NCBI GenBank assembly: GCA_964017045.1
Contig: OZ024795.1
Location: 51,136,850 to 51,200,849, forward strand
DNA length: 64,000 bases
Direction: 5' to 3'
Source: Omphiscola glabra
Lineage: Eukaryota; Mollusca; Gastropoda; Lymnaeidae
Shown here: positions 23,443-35,498 of the stretch, one piece after another
How the letters are laid out: every line of letters begins with the position of its first letter
Position numbering within the stretch: the first letter of the stretch is position 1
Notes under the pieces: generated by a model
The model's input: only the letters and a program-made list of their open reading frames with translations
Databases searched by the model: none
Told to the model about the DNA's origin: nothing
Program-made: the position numbers and the translations under genes

Positions 23443-26400
23443 ATGAGAATGGGCGAGATTTGGGAGTTACGTGCCTTGTGGTGTCTGGGTGTCTGTGTGG
23501 TGTTGTGCGCTAGGTGGCCGGGTGCCGGTTCGTGTCGATTCCAAGATGAAACCCGCGAACGACGTCATAACATCCGGCGTGACGTCACCTGCGATCCAAC
23601 CAGCCGGTACCGGTCGTTCGACGGCAGCTGCAACAATTTGGGGAACCCCCAATTCGGGGTGGCCGGCTCCACGTTCCGGAGAATTCTACCCCCGAAGTAT
23701 GAGAACAGCGATGGGAGAACTCCGAGGCTGACGGGGGTAACTGGTGCCAAGCTGCCCAGTCCGCGGTTGGTCAGTGTCGTTGTGCACGATCCGGAGAACC
23801 ACACGGCCGTTAACGTCAACATGATGGTCATGCAATGGGCCCAGTTTCTCGACCACGATTTGACCAGAACTCCCACGACGGCGTCGACCGTGCCGTGTTG
23901 CACGACGGAACTCGTCACGTCCGGTGTCCTTCACCCCGACGTCACAACCGGCGGTCCTTGTTTTCCGATCATCGTTAACAGCAATGACCGACTGTTTACT
24001 GAACTCACTACCAGGTAAGCATGCGCGTGATTGAAAATTGAAAACAAACAAAAAACTTAAATGTATGTTATTTAACGAAAAGGATTAATTCTTTATTAAA
24101 AAGTGAATTATTCTACAGATTCTCTTGAAGCAACACATTGTGAGGAACAAAAAAAAACGTATTGCTTATCTTGTCCTTTTTCTTTAAGTGATAAACATAA
24201 TTTTGGTAATAATATTACAAGTTTTGGCAATAAATAATGGTCGAAATATTGTCCGCTTTTAATTTCGGTGATATATATTTTTTTTTAAATGTTAAAACTA
24301 TAATGAAAAATATAGGAGCGCAAAATCTTCACATTTTAAACAAATTTTTTACGGCTGCAAGAAAATAATAAAAGTCTTCTTCGGGGGAGGGGGTTGGGGG
24401 GGGGGAGATTTAAAATTCAAATTTTGTAATGTGGAAAATAAATAACGATCAACTCTGAATGAACGGGTCACAAAACCGGAAAGTAGCAGAGAGGCATCCA
24501 AAAGTAACGTGATGACTTTGATGTGTATGTAGAGCGGACAGCTGAGTACCACTTTACTCGGTGTAAAGCGGACAGCTGAGTACCACTTTACTCGGTGTAA
24601 AGCGGACAGCTGAGTACCACTTTACTCGGTGTAACGTTAGGTGCGCAGGTTTGCCGATACAGTTCTGGGTTTCGATGTGACTAATGACTAAGGTTTCTCA
24701 TCCCCATGAAATTCGCTTATCCCTAGAGAATGGGGTCGCAGTTTTCCTCATCCCGGGATTACCCGCTAATTCTAGCAACAAATCCCTCATGAAATATTTA
24801 CAAGCAAATGTTTCTAACATCTTGTAACAATGTGTTCGTTTCGAGGAATAAGGAGGAATACTAATACATGTTATCTATTTGTCTTACTATGTTGATATCT
24901 TATTATGTATAATGTCTTACTATGATGATGTCTTACCATGTTGATCTCTTATTATGTCGATGTCGCATTATGTCTTACTATGATGTTGATGTCTTATTAT
25001 GTTCATTTTGGAAACATAAAAATAAACTAAAAATTGACACATGAACATCTTGGGATGATAAAGTTACAGGACGCTCATGTTTTCAGCCCATGAGAGGTGA
25101 TCTCAAATGGGGTTGCCTTGGGGTTTATCTGGGGGTCGTCTGCTGGAACAATAAACTAATATAGATAGTCATGTTTTGATCGTTTTCTTTTTTTAAATTG
25201 GTGTCGTAAAGGTTAAGGTTCAATCTCAATCGTGACTATCAGAAACGTTGTCAATTACATTATACTGAAAGATTAAGTTTTAAAATGTTTTACTTTCTAA
25301 GAATCAACCCTATTTAAAATTTAAAAGCCATCCCCTCACCACGATATATTTAAGTAAGGGTCACCTCTAATATGAACGGGGCCATGCCCTGAAAACGTTG
25401 GACATATGAGATATTTAAAATATTATTTTGCTCAACAGGTGTATGGATTTCAAAAGATCAGATCCAGCGGTTGACGGTAGCGGCACCAGACAACAATACA
25501 ACGCCATAACGCCGTGGATAGATGGGTCTCAAATCTATGGACACACCGAGGAGCTGGCCCGATCGCTGAGGGCATTGGTTAACGGGGGGTTAAAGGTCGT
25601 CACAATCAACGGGGAGGACTTCCTTCCGGCCGACGAGACGGCTACGGACGAGACATGCTTCAAGCTCCAGCCAGGAGATTACTGCTTCAAGGCAGGGGAT
25701 GTCCGTGTAAACGTTTATCCAGGGTTGTCTGCCCTGCACACCATATTTCTACGCTACCACAACAAGATCTGCGACAGGTTGAAGGCGATACACGGTGATT
25801 GGAGTGATGAGATCTTGTACCAAGAAGCCAGGCGAATCGTTATCGCGGTTATACAGAGAATAACATACGATGAGTTCATGATTCAGGTTTTAGGCCAAGC
25901 GGCGTCGAAATACGGTCTCCTGTTTGGTAACTACAGCTACAACTCTTCCATTGACCCGACACTTTCTAACGTCTTCTCGACCGCCGCCTACCGATTCGGA
26001 CATTCCTTAGTGTCGGACAGTCTCACGATCAACGGACAAGTCGTGGAGACTGGAGACCTCTTCATGAGACCGAAATTCGTCTTGAACTCTCTAAAGAATT
26101 TAACCGAGGCATTGTTAACTCAAAACTGCCAGAGAGTGGACCGGTGGTACACCAAGGGAATGACCGATCGAATGTTCGAGAAGCCAAACGGTCTTAAGAC
26201 TGGAAAAGACATCGTGTCCTTAAATATACAACGAGGCCGTGACCACGCCCTTCCGCCTTACAACGACTGGCTGGCGTATTTTGGGTTGCCGAGAAAAACC
26301 TTTGACACGATGGAGCAGGGAGCTCTTCGGTACCGTGGGGTGTATTCGTCCGTAGACGACATTGACCTCTACAGTGGCGCCATCAGCGAGTTTCCCGTCA

Positions 26401-26693
26401 ATGGCGGATGCGTCGGTGGGCTTTACTCTCTCATCCTCGGCGGCCAGTTCAGGGATCTCAAATTAGGGGACAGATTCTGGTTTGAGAACCTTGGGGACGT
26501 CACTTCGTTCACCTCGAGCCAGGTCAAGCAGATCGCGCGAATAACATTATCGAAGGTCATCTGCGACACGGTCATCGGGGCCGACGGCATCAAGAAAGTT
26601 CAGCTCAACGCTTTTCGACCGGTGTCCAGCACGAATGTACTGACCGACTGTGCGGCCTTCTCCGACCTTGACATTGAACGGTTCTGGGTATGA
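23443..26693 (+). CDS. Secreted animal heme peroxidase B (two exons)
   Basis: Join 23443-24014 and 25439-26693, 608 codons; phase-2 intron at the same place as in peroxidase A (…TR|C…). The in-frame codon at 23434 is GTG, so ATG 23443 (MRMGEIWEL) or 23449 starts the signal peptide. An_peroxidase hallmarks: QWAQFLDHDLTRTP with heme-linking Asp137 and distal His138, TPWIDGS calcium loop, Arg280 in DVRVNVYPGL, proximal His379 in YRFGHSL, and NIQRGRDHA. The position of the second heme-linking acid (E242 of myeloperoxidase) is Val283, so at most one of the two usual heme ester bonds can form. Predicted role: extracellular or secretory peroxidase using H2O2; substrate unknown. It ends in ERFWV, like A (EQFWV), and is clearly its tandem duplicate. 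Confidence 0.92.
24015..25438 (+). other. Peroxidase B intron
   Basis: 1424-bp intron, GT donor and AG acceptor. Contains a G run near 24384-24408, three 34-bp copies at 24533-24634 (AGCGGACAGCTGAGTACCAC…), and degenerate GTCTTACTATG copies at about 24880-25000. It has no visible similarity to the intron of peroxidase A. Confidence 0.75.
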
Positions 26694-26710
26694 ACTTACT
26701 CGCGTCGGCA

Positions 26711-26716
26711 AATAAA
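26711..26716 (+). terminator. Poly(A) signal of peroxidase B
   Basis: AATAAA 18 bp after the stop codon. Confidence 0.7.
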
Positions 26717-27205
26717 AGTAGAAAATATTCTCCGCATGTCTTCAAACACTTGAGTGTGGTCGTGTAAGATTTCTTTTATTTTATAGTGTTGTTCATTGTA
26801 CCGGTAATGATCAGCCAATATGCATTATCAACTGCACCAATTTTCCAATGAACTTACCATCGAAATTTGTTTTGAATTTTTTAAAGTTTGAAATTTATAC
26901 AGATCCATCGCGTTTATGGGTGATGTGAATAGATGTATACTTAAGCGACCTTCGGTTAAAATTTGTATGGCTTTATGTTCGTTTTATTATGTCTTATGGC
27001 ATTTGAAGAAGAAAAAAAATTGGGGGGGGGGGGAAGAGGGCGTGCATTAAAAGTTCGAAATGCATCATTTTAAAATAATTCTTAAAGTTAAGTAACAAAC
27101 AAGATTATCGTGTTTCTTTTTTTTATGTCTGAGAGCGACGCTAAGATGAAATTATCTATCAGGAGAAAGATGTCAGTTTTGGGTGGTTTGATTGGCTGGG
27201 CATCA
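26717..27205. other. Intergenic DNA after peroxidase B
   Basis: AT-rich with a 10-bp G run near 27024; no gene recognised. Confidence 0.4.
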
Positions 27206-27285
27206 ACACCCTGATTGGCTGGGCATTAGCACCCTGATTGGTTTGGCATCAACACCCTGATTGACTGGGCATCAACACCCTTTAC
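27206..27285. repeat. 24-bp tandem repeat, about 3-4 copies
   Basis: Copies of CCCTGATTGGCTGGGCATCA plus ACAC. Confidence 0.85.
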
Positions 27286-27332
27286 AGTTGGCCAGTCGGA
27301 AGCGTTTAGGTTGGCTGACTATTCATGCGTCG

Positions 27333-27725
27333 AGGTCAATGGAGACAATTCACGGGGTCTATTGAGACAGTTCACGGGGTCAGTGGAGACAGTTCACGGG
27401 GTCAATGGAGACGGTTCACGGGGTCAATGGAGACAGTTCACGGGGTCAATGGAGACAGTTCACGGGGCCAATGGAGACAGTTCACGGGGCCAATGGAGAC
27501 AGTTCACGGGGCCAATGGAGACAGTTCACGGGGTCAATGGAGACAATTCACGGGGTCAATGGAGACAATTCACGGGGTCAATGGAGACAGTTCATGGGTC
27601 AATGGAGACAGTTCACGGGGTCAATGGAGACAGTTCACGGGGTCAATGGAGAAAGTTCATGGGTCAATGGAGACATTTCACGGGGTCAATGGAGACAGTT
27701 CATGGGGTAAGTGGAGACAGTTCAA
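27333..27725. repeat. 22-bp minisatellite, about 18 copies
   Basis: The unit is GGGGTCAATGGAGACAGTTC plus AC. A 22-bp period with no stop in any forward frame opens all three frames for about 400 bp; this is an artefact of the repeat. Confidence 0.97.
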
Positions 27726-27895
27726 CTCTAGCTTTCACCTGACTCTGAGGCCGTACCATGTGTTGACTTAATCAGTCATGTTTGACCACACCAAGATCAG
27801 TTTGGTATTTGAACAAAGGCGTTGGGCGGGTGGAATTGGCGATAGTATGAAACAATAGTAGTCACAGGTGAAGCAAATGGCTCTCTGGTTTAGCC

Positions 27896-28040
27896 CAGTG
27901 GTTCTCAAAGTGGACTGTCTCGGGGGGGGGGGGGGGGGCGGTAAAATGCCCAGGGAAGGCGTTTGGACTACTAAGGGGATGGTGGTGGTGGATTATATCC
28001 GAATTTTAAAAAATTAAATTAAAGTTATGTAAAGTTTGAA
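27896..28040 (+). mobile_element. Possible hAT-like element, left end only
   Basis: CAGTGGTTCTCAAAGTGG is typical of one end of hAT-family MITEs and matches the ends at 28863 and 47403. It is followed by an 18-bp G run. The opposite end and a target duplication are not found, so the right limit is arbitrary. Confidence 0.4.
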
Positions 28041-28275
28041 ATAAAATGTTTTTAAATAGCCAGACCATTGATGGCCTTGGCCTTGAATAAATAGGTTTTA
28101 ATAAATATGAGTCAAAGAGTAGAGGGTTTTTTTAATAACAAGAAATATTTACTTAGTAAGGCGTAATCAATATGCAGTACACAAGTAGTCAATGCACTTT
28201 TAATATTAAAGAGGACATTCCGACATTTTTCATTTCTTTTTTTTTTTTCACATCCATTGGACGCAGAAACAAATA

Positions 28276-28521
28276 AAGGGCCGAGTAGGAAAAGTGAGTA
28301 AGTGCATTTTTGAAGTTTTGAGAAAAATGAGTTTAGAGTTTTTAAATTCTTATTTAAATACCTTAAAAGCTGCTGGAGCTAACTCTGTATCTAACACTTC
28401 TGGACATTTTTCATGAATGATAATTACAGGAATGATTCATGGGAAGTAATCAAATGTAATGCCAGCCCTACCTCATTTTTGAAAAATTGTAATTTAAGTA
28501 CTTTTTTTCTACTCGGCCCTT
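28276..28521. mobile_element. MITE-like element with terminal inverted repeats
   Basis: Starts AAGGGCCGAGTAGGAAAAGT and ends with the inverted version (…TTTTCTACTCGGCCCTT). CAAAT occurs one base before the left end and directly after the right end, a possible imperfect 5-bp duplication. No coding capacity. Superfamily not assigned. Confidence 0.6.
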
Positions 28522-28862
28522 CAAATTATTTCTTAATGCTTATTTACTCGGGTGATACGGGTAAATATGGTTTGTGTATTATCAATGTCAGTTGTTCAAA
28601 CAAGAAGCTACAATATAATTGTATAGGAGCCAACGCGTTGCCTGAGATGGTGATCCCTGAGCTGACAGGTCGAGACAACTTACTATTATTAGTCTTAGTT
28701 TTCATGAACGAATTATTGGTCTTGGTTCAAAGGTCAAATACGATTCTTTTTTTAAAAAAAATTAGAAAGAGTGTTGCGAGTAAGCAAACGTTGAACGACT
28801 CGTAAAGTAACGAGAAATTCACCATCAAGGTAGGTATCGCGGGTTCATTCATTATTTTAGAG

Positions 28863-29064
28863 CAGTGGTTCTCAACATGTGGGTCGCGACCACTTTGGGG
28901 GGTGAACGACCATGTCTGAGGGGTCGCGTAAGACCATCTGAAAACACATATACTAAACTGATACTATACTCTACAGTTATGAAGTAACAACTGCGTCTGG
29001 GGGTCGCCACAACACGAGGAACTGTATTAAAGGGTCGCGGCATTAGGAAGGTTGAGAACCACTG
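28863..29064. mobile_element. hAT-type MITE with 8-bp target-site duplication
   Basis: 202-bp element starting CAGTGGTTCTCAACATGTGG and ending GGTTGAGAACCACTG. It is flanked on both sides by TTTTAGAG (28855-28862 and 29065-29072), an exact 8-bp duplication as made by hAT transposases. It has no ORF and must be moved by an enzyme encoded elsewhere. Confidence 0.93.
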
Positions 29065-29084
29065 TTTTAGAGGAACTAACATCT

Positions 29085-29500
29085 TTTTTTTTTTTAAATC
29101 CTTTACATTAACTTCTCTTATGTTCGTGTATTTCTTTCAGGCTGGGTGGCTAAGTCTTCGGACGACTAATTAATCTACTTCCCGTCAACCTATTGAGCTG
29201 AACCTGAAACTTAGCACATAGACTTATTGCAATATAACACATTCTATCAAATTTTCAGCCCAGCCCCCTAAAAAAATCCGTTTTTCTTGTTTTTCAATCA
29301 AAGGGATGGTAAAGGAAATTTTGATGCCAATGACTTCACGGGATAAAATTCCCGATAACTGCGCTATGTGAGATTTCTTTTTTTTTTTTTTTTTTTTTTT
29401 TTTAATCGCAAGTGCGTTTGGTGCGTAGACTTATATTTTCCTTTTGTTTTTCTGAAATTGTTGGTGAAATAAACCTGCGGCGTAAACGCGGATCATGTGG
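29085..29500 (+). repeat. Dispersed repeat family, copy 2
   Basis: Diverged copy of the 13478 and 39712 repeats; shares AATCCTTTACATTAACTTC with copy 3, CACATTCTATCAAATTTTCAG with copy 3, and TCGCAAGTGCGTTTGGTGCG. Interrupted by a T run of about 28 bp at 29375-29403. Confidence 0.75.
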
Positions 29501-29611
29501 ATAAAAAGTGATTCTTTCTTGACTTTCACAATGCTAGAGTTACGTCATTTTTAGAGGCTATTTGTGGAATTAAAAAATAACACGTATGCTCTCTCAGTGT
29601 TGATCCAAGAC

Positions 29612-29972
29612 TCAATAGTCATGACTTAGCTATTGCCAGACATGACTTAGCTATTGCCAGACATGACTTAGCTATTGTTAGACTCAACAGCAATGACTTA
29701 GCTATTGTCAGACTCAACAGACATAGCTTAGCCATTGTCAGACTCAACAGAAACGACTTAGCTATTGTCAGATGTGAATTAGATATTGTCAGACTCAACA
29801 GACATGACTTAGCTATTGTCAGACTTAACAGACATGACTTAGCTGTTGTCAGACTCAACAGACATAACTTAGCTATTGTCAGACTCAAGAGAAATTACTT
29901 AGCTGTTGTCAAACTGAAGAAACATGAATTAAATATTGTCAGACTCTACAGATATGACTTAGCTATTAGACA
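29612..29972. repeat. 30-bp minisatellite, about 12 degenerate copies
   Basis: The unit is GACTTAGCTATTGTCAGACT plus CAACAGACAT, with insertions and shortened first copies. Confidence 0.9.
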
Positions 29973-31165
29973 GAGATATTTGCAGATTTCATTGATGCCT
30001 ATGCCACTGAACTCAACTGAACTATTTGAGAATTGGAAAAAGACAAACAAACAAAAAAATGAAAAAAGAAATTAAACCAAGACATTTTTGTTCCAGTTTG
30101 TTTATTGAATAAATTAGAATAAAATCACACAGATCACAATACCGCAGTAGGATTTGTTTTTTTGGTTGTATGTATCTCAAAGATATCAAACAAGGGCATA
30201 TATAAATCAGTTGGTTGTATGTATCTCAAAGATATCAAACAAGGGCATATATATATCAGTTGGTTTTAACGTTCTAGTTGTAAGCTAAGACAAGGTTGAT
30301 CAGTTTGAAACACTGGCCTACAAACAAGTGGCAGCTATCAGCACATCACTGGTTTTACGATAGAAGCTAACATTAAATATACAAATCTGCTCACAATGGA
30401 TTGTGTACAATTGGAACCATTATGTATGTTAATTGGTTTACCATAACAGAGTTCATGATAAAAAAAGACTTTAAAATGGGATCTATCGTAGGGATAGGTT
30501 TACTAATGGGATAAATGGTATGCATTTGAATATACGGTAGGCCTATGTAATGTGAAAGAAAAAAAATAATTTCAATACAACTTTTAAAAAAGACGAATTA
30601 GATGTATGCTATGTACACATGAATGAACCATAAAAAATTAAGAAATTTGAATCTAGATTAATAAGTACATGTACAACAGTCAGGAAGTTTAACAGTAACA
30701 AACAAACAAAAAATGTAAATTTGTTCATTTTGAGCGCACAGGCGATTTTTTAAAAATACCTATGTCATTTCCTCGTCCATCTCGTGGTGGTGGCCTTGCT
30801 GTCATTTACAAGGACACTTTGTGCCGTTATCTAGCCTTTGTCATCATGATCATGTTTACTAAATTATATGTACAGCGTGGTGAGCCCAGCCCTAGGTTGG
30901 GGTAGAACGCTTTAAAAAACTTTGTATAATAATAATTATTATTATTATTTTTTTTTTTTTTTAAACCTGAAACGATTTCTGAGTCTGATTGTCACAATGT
31001 AGATCTTTAAGTTCCATGAATGACAATATGTTCCATGTTTGACATTATTGACTTAAGTTGAGTTGAAGCAATAATAACATATTTAATTTTTGCCTCAAAT
31101 GGTTCCTTGAAACAAAATTAGGATTGACAATCATTGGGGAAGACATTATTTATTTTGAATGCATC

Positions 31166-31560
31166 CAGGCTGGCTGGACTGCATGCATTCCATCTGGTCA
31201 ACAGGAGACTGGCTGGCTGCATGCATTCCATCTGGTCAACAGGAGACTGGCTGGACTGCATGCATTGCATCTGGTCTGCATGCATTCCATCTGGTCAACA
31301 GGAGACTGGCTGGATTGCATGCATTCCATCTGGTCAACAGGAGACTGGCTGGACTGCATGCATTGCATCTGGTCTGCATGCATTCCATCTGGTCAACAGG
31401 AGACTGGCTGGATTGCATGCATTCCATCTGGTCAACAGGAGACTGGCTGGACAGCATGCATTGCATCTGGTCAACAGGAGACTGGCTGGATTGCATACAT
31501 TCCATCTGGTCAATAGGAGACTGGCTGGACAGCATGCATTGCATCTGGTCAGCAGGAGAC
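31166..31560. repeat. 39-bp minisatellite with shortened units
   Basis: Copies of a unit containing CATTCCATCTGGTCAACAGG. Short units lacking the middle (CATTGCATCTGGTCTGCATG) recur, giving a larger block structure. Long ORFs on both strands are by-products. Confidence 0.94.
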
Positions 31561-31597
31561 AGAAGGAAAACTTAACAAAAAACATTAAGTGTAATCT

Positions 31598-31763
31598 CAT
31601 GCTAACTTAGCTGACTTCTTATGCTAACCTAACTGACTTCTTATGCTAACCTTACTGACTTCTTAAGCTAACCTAACTGACTTCTTATGCTAACCTTACT
31701 GACTTCTTAAGCTAACCTAACTGACTTCTTAAGCTAACCTTACTGACTTCTTATGCTAACCTC
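31598..31763. repeat. 22-bp minisatellite, about 7-8 copies
   Basis: The unit is GCTAACCTAACTGACTTCTT plus AT; lies 40 bp from the previous, unrelated array. Confidence 0.92.
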
Positions 31764-34012
31764 ACTATTTATCTTCTGGAAACTGATAACTACATCTTCA
31801 AATAGTCACTTTAACCTTTGACCAAAGTTGTCATTATATTGGGGTTTGAAACTAATATAAGTCTTCATTTTATTTTGTTTTCGACCAATTTCTATTTGAT
31901 TGCACTTAAAAGTTAATACAAAACTTCTACATGCTGCAGAATGAAGTTTCAAGTGAAGGAAGCTAATTTATATAATGGGTTCAATTTGAATTAGTGGGGT
32001 GCATAAATACTGAAGTTTAAAGGGAAGAGAGAAATGTTTGTAAATCATCTATCTCCATGCCGATAAAATAACAAACATTTCATAACATGTGCCAAATGAT
32101 TTATATTTTGATGGGTCTACATTAATGTTTCCTTTGATAGCAAAGGTCAAGGCTTTTGAATTTCTTGATATTTTGCTGTGTTTCGACAGTTAATAACTGT
32201 TTTGCCAACAATAGATTTTGAAGTCCGTACAAATGCTGAGAAGGAAGCATTTAGAAGCCAAAGGGTTAACACTATTTTTTTTAAATTGCTGATGTGGAAG
32301 GCTTTCAAAAGCATTTGATGGTTTGTTTGTAATTAGTTTATGTTCTAACAAAGTGTGAATGGATTTGAACTAATACCACAAACTTTTTTATTTTTTGCTT
32401 CAGATATTGATTTGATTTAAGGGAAATATTACAGCTATTTAAAGGAATAATCTCCCATGATAATATCTAAATGTCTTTTAGTTTTGGATGATTTTGTATG
32501 AAATCTTTCAAATTTCTCTTAAATTTCATAAACATATGTGCTTGATGGAAAAATGAAGAAATGCTGGCAACTGCTGTCAAATTTGGAAGAAAATGTGTAT
32601 ATTTTCAAAACAAATTTCAAAGTCCAATTGAATTATTTTAGGTAAAAATGATCAAGTTCTTATTTTGAAAAAACAGTAGAAAATATAATTCCGAATGGTT
32701 CGAAAGCAACATTTTAGCTGTATCAGCCAACACTTCAAAAATTAAATATTACTGAAAAAAAATCATTTATATTCAAATTGCACACATCATAGGAATCTGA
32801 ATGCTGAATGATTTGATATAGATGCATCATTGGCTGTCACACTGAGGATTATGGAATGGAAACAGCATATAAGTCAGGCAAGAAACAAAATCTGGCAAAC
32901 CAATAGCTCACTTTGCACATAAAAATATTTGTAGCTGAGAATATTTATGACTTAGAATATTTTGTTTGATTCAAATTTTGAGAGAAATGATAAAAATTCA
33001 TGCTCCATAGAGACAAAAAGCTGAGTCAATATAAAATATATAAAATAAGCACTTAATAAAATATTGGTGCACAATAAAAGTGTTGCAGTTGAGTGGAAGA
33101 TGTTGAAGTGTTGGATTCTTTCAATGGAATGAGTGCGCTTGTGATTGTTGAAGCGAGGGAGACAAAGCTTTAAGTTTTTACTTCAAATTGAAGTCTACTT
33201 CACTTAAATACAAACAATGGACACATATCCCTGGTTTAGATTTGATTAAATCAAGAATTAAGATTATGATTATGCTCTAAAATACTCAGCTGTGCTAGTA
33301 GTTCACGTCTTGATATTTGAATATTCTTAATGAGTTTTAAACAATTTTTAAAAAGGACTAATGAGTTGCTTTAAGAAGCATGTGGTTTATTGTAGAACTT
33401 GTATACACATGCAGGGCATTACTTTAAACCGTGTCATTAATTTGACACCTGAAATTGAAGAAACTGATGACAGTTGAAGTTACAACAATCTTGTAAAGCT
33501 ATCTTGAAACATTTTCATCCCCAGATCTTATGCTGACAATTACTTTCAGAGTAAAAAACATTTAAAATTTTATATTTTTAAAACAATAGAAAATATATTT
33601 GAGCATAAAAAGAAAATGGGTTTCATATCCAATACACAAAAAGAAAATTGTGTTATGTCAAAAATTTAAAAAACTGAATGTTTTACATAAGTTCATCCTT
33701 TTAGGAATGTGATTTTTGTCCACATCAAAGTGATTTTAAACCAACAAACATTGCAAGAAATATCTTCAAAAGCATATTTTTAAATGTCTAAATTTGAAAA
33801 AATCTTCATAATCTTAATCGATTTAGATTTTAAGTTAGCTTCTAATCACCAAAAAAATTATTCAGCCATTGGAGCTAATATTAAATCTATATGTAATATA
33901 ACTTTTCTAGATATTATGATAAGTCTTTTAGATAAGTCTTTTTATGCTTGAGTTAAAGCAAATAAATGTGTGAGCTGTATACTGTAACTAAAACTTTTAT
34001 GACCTTCTAGTT

Positions 34013-34134
34013 ATGGCATGTGTGTACATGGCATCTATTTCCATGGCATCTGTGTACATGGCATATGTGTACTGGGTATCTGTGTGCATGGCATCTGGGT
34101 TCTTGGCATGTGTGTATATGGCAACTGTGCACTT
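34013..34134. repeat. Degenerate minisatellite, about 17-bp unit
   Basis: Around seven drifting copies of ATGGCATCTGTGTAC. Confidence 0.75.
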
Positions 34135-34214
34135 AAAATTAGATTAAATTATTTATTACCTTTCTTTTAAACAACAAAGCCAAAGCTACAGATCAATCAC
34201 ATCACTGTATTCCA

Positions 34215-34342
34215 TAGTGTTATAGATGTAGTCACAAGCATGATATATTGTCATAGTTTTATAGATGTATTCACAAGCATGATATATTGTCATAGTTTTA
34301 TAGATATATACACAAGCATGATATTATATTGTCATAGTTTTA
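34215..34342. repeat. 39-bp tandem repeat, about 3 copies
   Basis: Copies containing ACAAGCATGATATATTGTCA and TAGTTTTATAGATGTA. Confidence 0.88.
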
Positions 34343-35219
34343 AGTTAAAAACTTACAGCTGAAATGTCAGCATGTCTGCTGTTCACATTCACAGGGTACC
34401 ATGTCATCATACGTGATTACATTACCACGTCACCATACGTGATTACATATCACATTTTAGGTAGTTTAATTTTACATAAAAGTTGTTGACTAGAAAAACT
34501 GAAAAAACACTTTAAACAGCTTTTTATTAAACTGTCCCTCAGACTTTAAAACTTAACAAACAATTACTTTATAAATAATTGTGATTTGATTTAAATTGTC
34601 CTGGATGAAGATTTTGGACACTAATAAAAAATGGAAACAGGTAACATTTGTTTATAAATGTATTAGATAAATAAATAAAAAATAATACAAACTTTTATAA
34701 CTGTATTATAATGAGACAAATATATGGACTATCCAACATGAAAGCCCTCCATCTGTTAATAATTGCACATTTCTATGGCTGACCAGTAGTTACAGTTAAC
34801 ATGCCTGGATCCCACTGGTGTCTCCCATGATAGGTTAAATTGAACAATCACATGACTTAAAATAGTGTTTTAAACAACCTGTTGATTCCTGATCCTGTTA
34901 TGACACATATAAACATTAAAAAAAACAAGTTTATTACAAATAATACTCTTATCACCCTGCACTAATGCCAATTTGACTAGCCATGTCTGAAGTACCACAC
35001 TTTGACTAGACATGTCTTAAGTACCACACTTTGACAATACTTGTCTTAAGTACCACACTTTGACTAGCCATGTCTTCTTTAAGGACCAAAATTGTGCTTG
35101 TCCAAAGAACTCTTTCATAAATTACTGCATTATCCAAACACAAACCCTGTTGAGAAATTAAACTCGTGTCTTTTCCCAATACAGCACATATAACGTCTTC
35201 ACACAAGCCTTGGACGGCT

Positions 35220-35498
35220 CTATCTGCCATCAATAACTCCGTGTGCGACATCACCACTCGGTGAGGTTAAAGGGCTGCAAACAGAATTCCTCTTGTCTCC
35301 ATCTGGGTCCGGGTTTTCCTCAATCCTGTTCTTCCTGAGTGTGGCAAATATGTCCTTGAAGAGGGCCTTGTATGGTGGGATCTGACCACTGTCCTGATAG
35401 TAGTCCCGGTTCAGCGTGATATGGAGTAGTGTCTGGACCTCCTTGTGGGCGAGTCTCTGTCGCTCCGAGTCATCTTCCCCATCCTTCTTGCCTTTGGT
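35220..35498 (-). CDS. CDR2: CDR2 exon 6 (last coding exon)
   Basis: Encodes residues 355-446, starting TKGKKDGEDD, with the YKALFKDIF motif and TAG at 35220-35222. Acceptor AG at 35500-35499 on the minus strand after a pyrimidine-poor tract (CTGATGCTTACAG). Confidence 0.9.
   Translation of the reverse strand, partial: TKGKKDGEDDSERQRLAHKEVQTLLHITLNRDYYQDSGQIPPYKALFKDIFATLRKNRIEENPDPDGDKRNSVCSPLTSPSGDVAHGVIDGR

Larger units (their letters stand above)
29973..35219. other. AT-rich region downstream of CDR2, no coding gene
   Basis: Mostly unique-looking AT-rich DNA. On the minus strand it follows the CDR2 stop codon, so part may be 3' UTR; AATAAA on that strand occurs at 34930-34935 and 30101-30106. 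It contains a 2x duplication at about 30155-30256 (TTGTATGTATCTCAAAGATA) and four arrays listed separately. No other gene recognised. Confidence 0.5.

Noticed and set aside
27311..27771. Overlapping open frames of 100-148 codons (METVHGVNGDSS repeats)
   Set aside because: Produced by the 22-bp array, which has no stop in any forward frame; no splice, start or poly(A) context.
31124..31610. Open frames of 100-158 codons on both strands over the 39-bp array
   Set aside because: Periodic sequence without stops; no homology or gene context.
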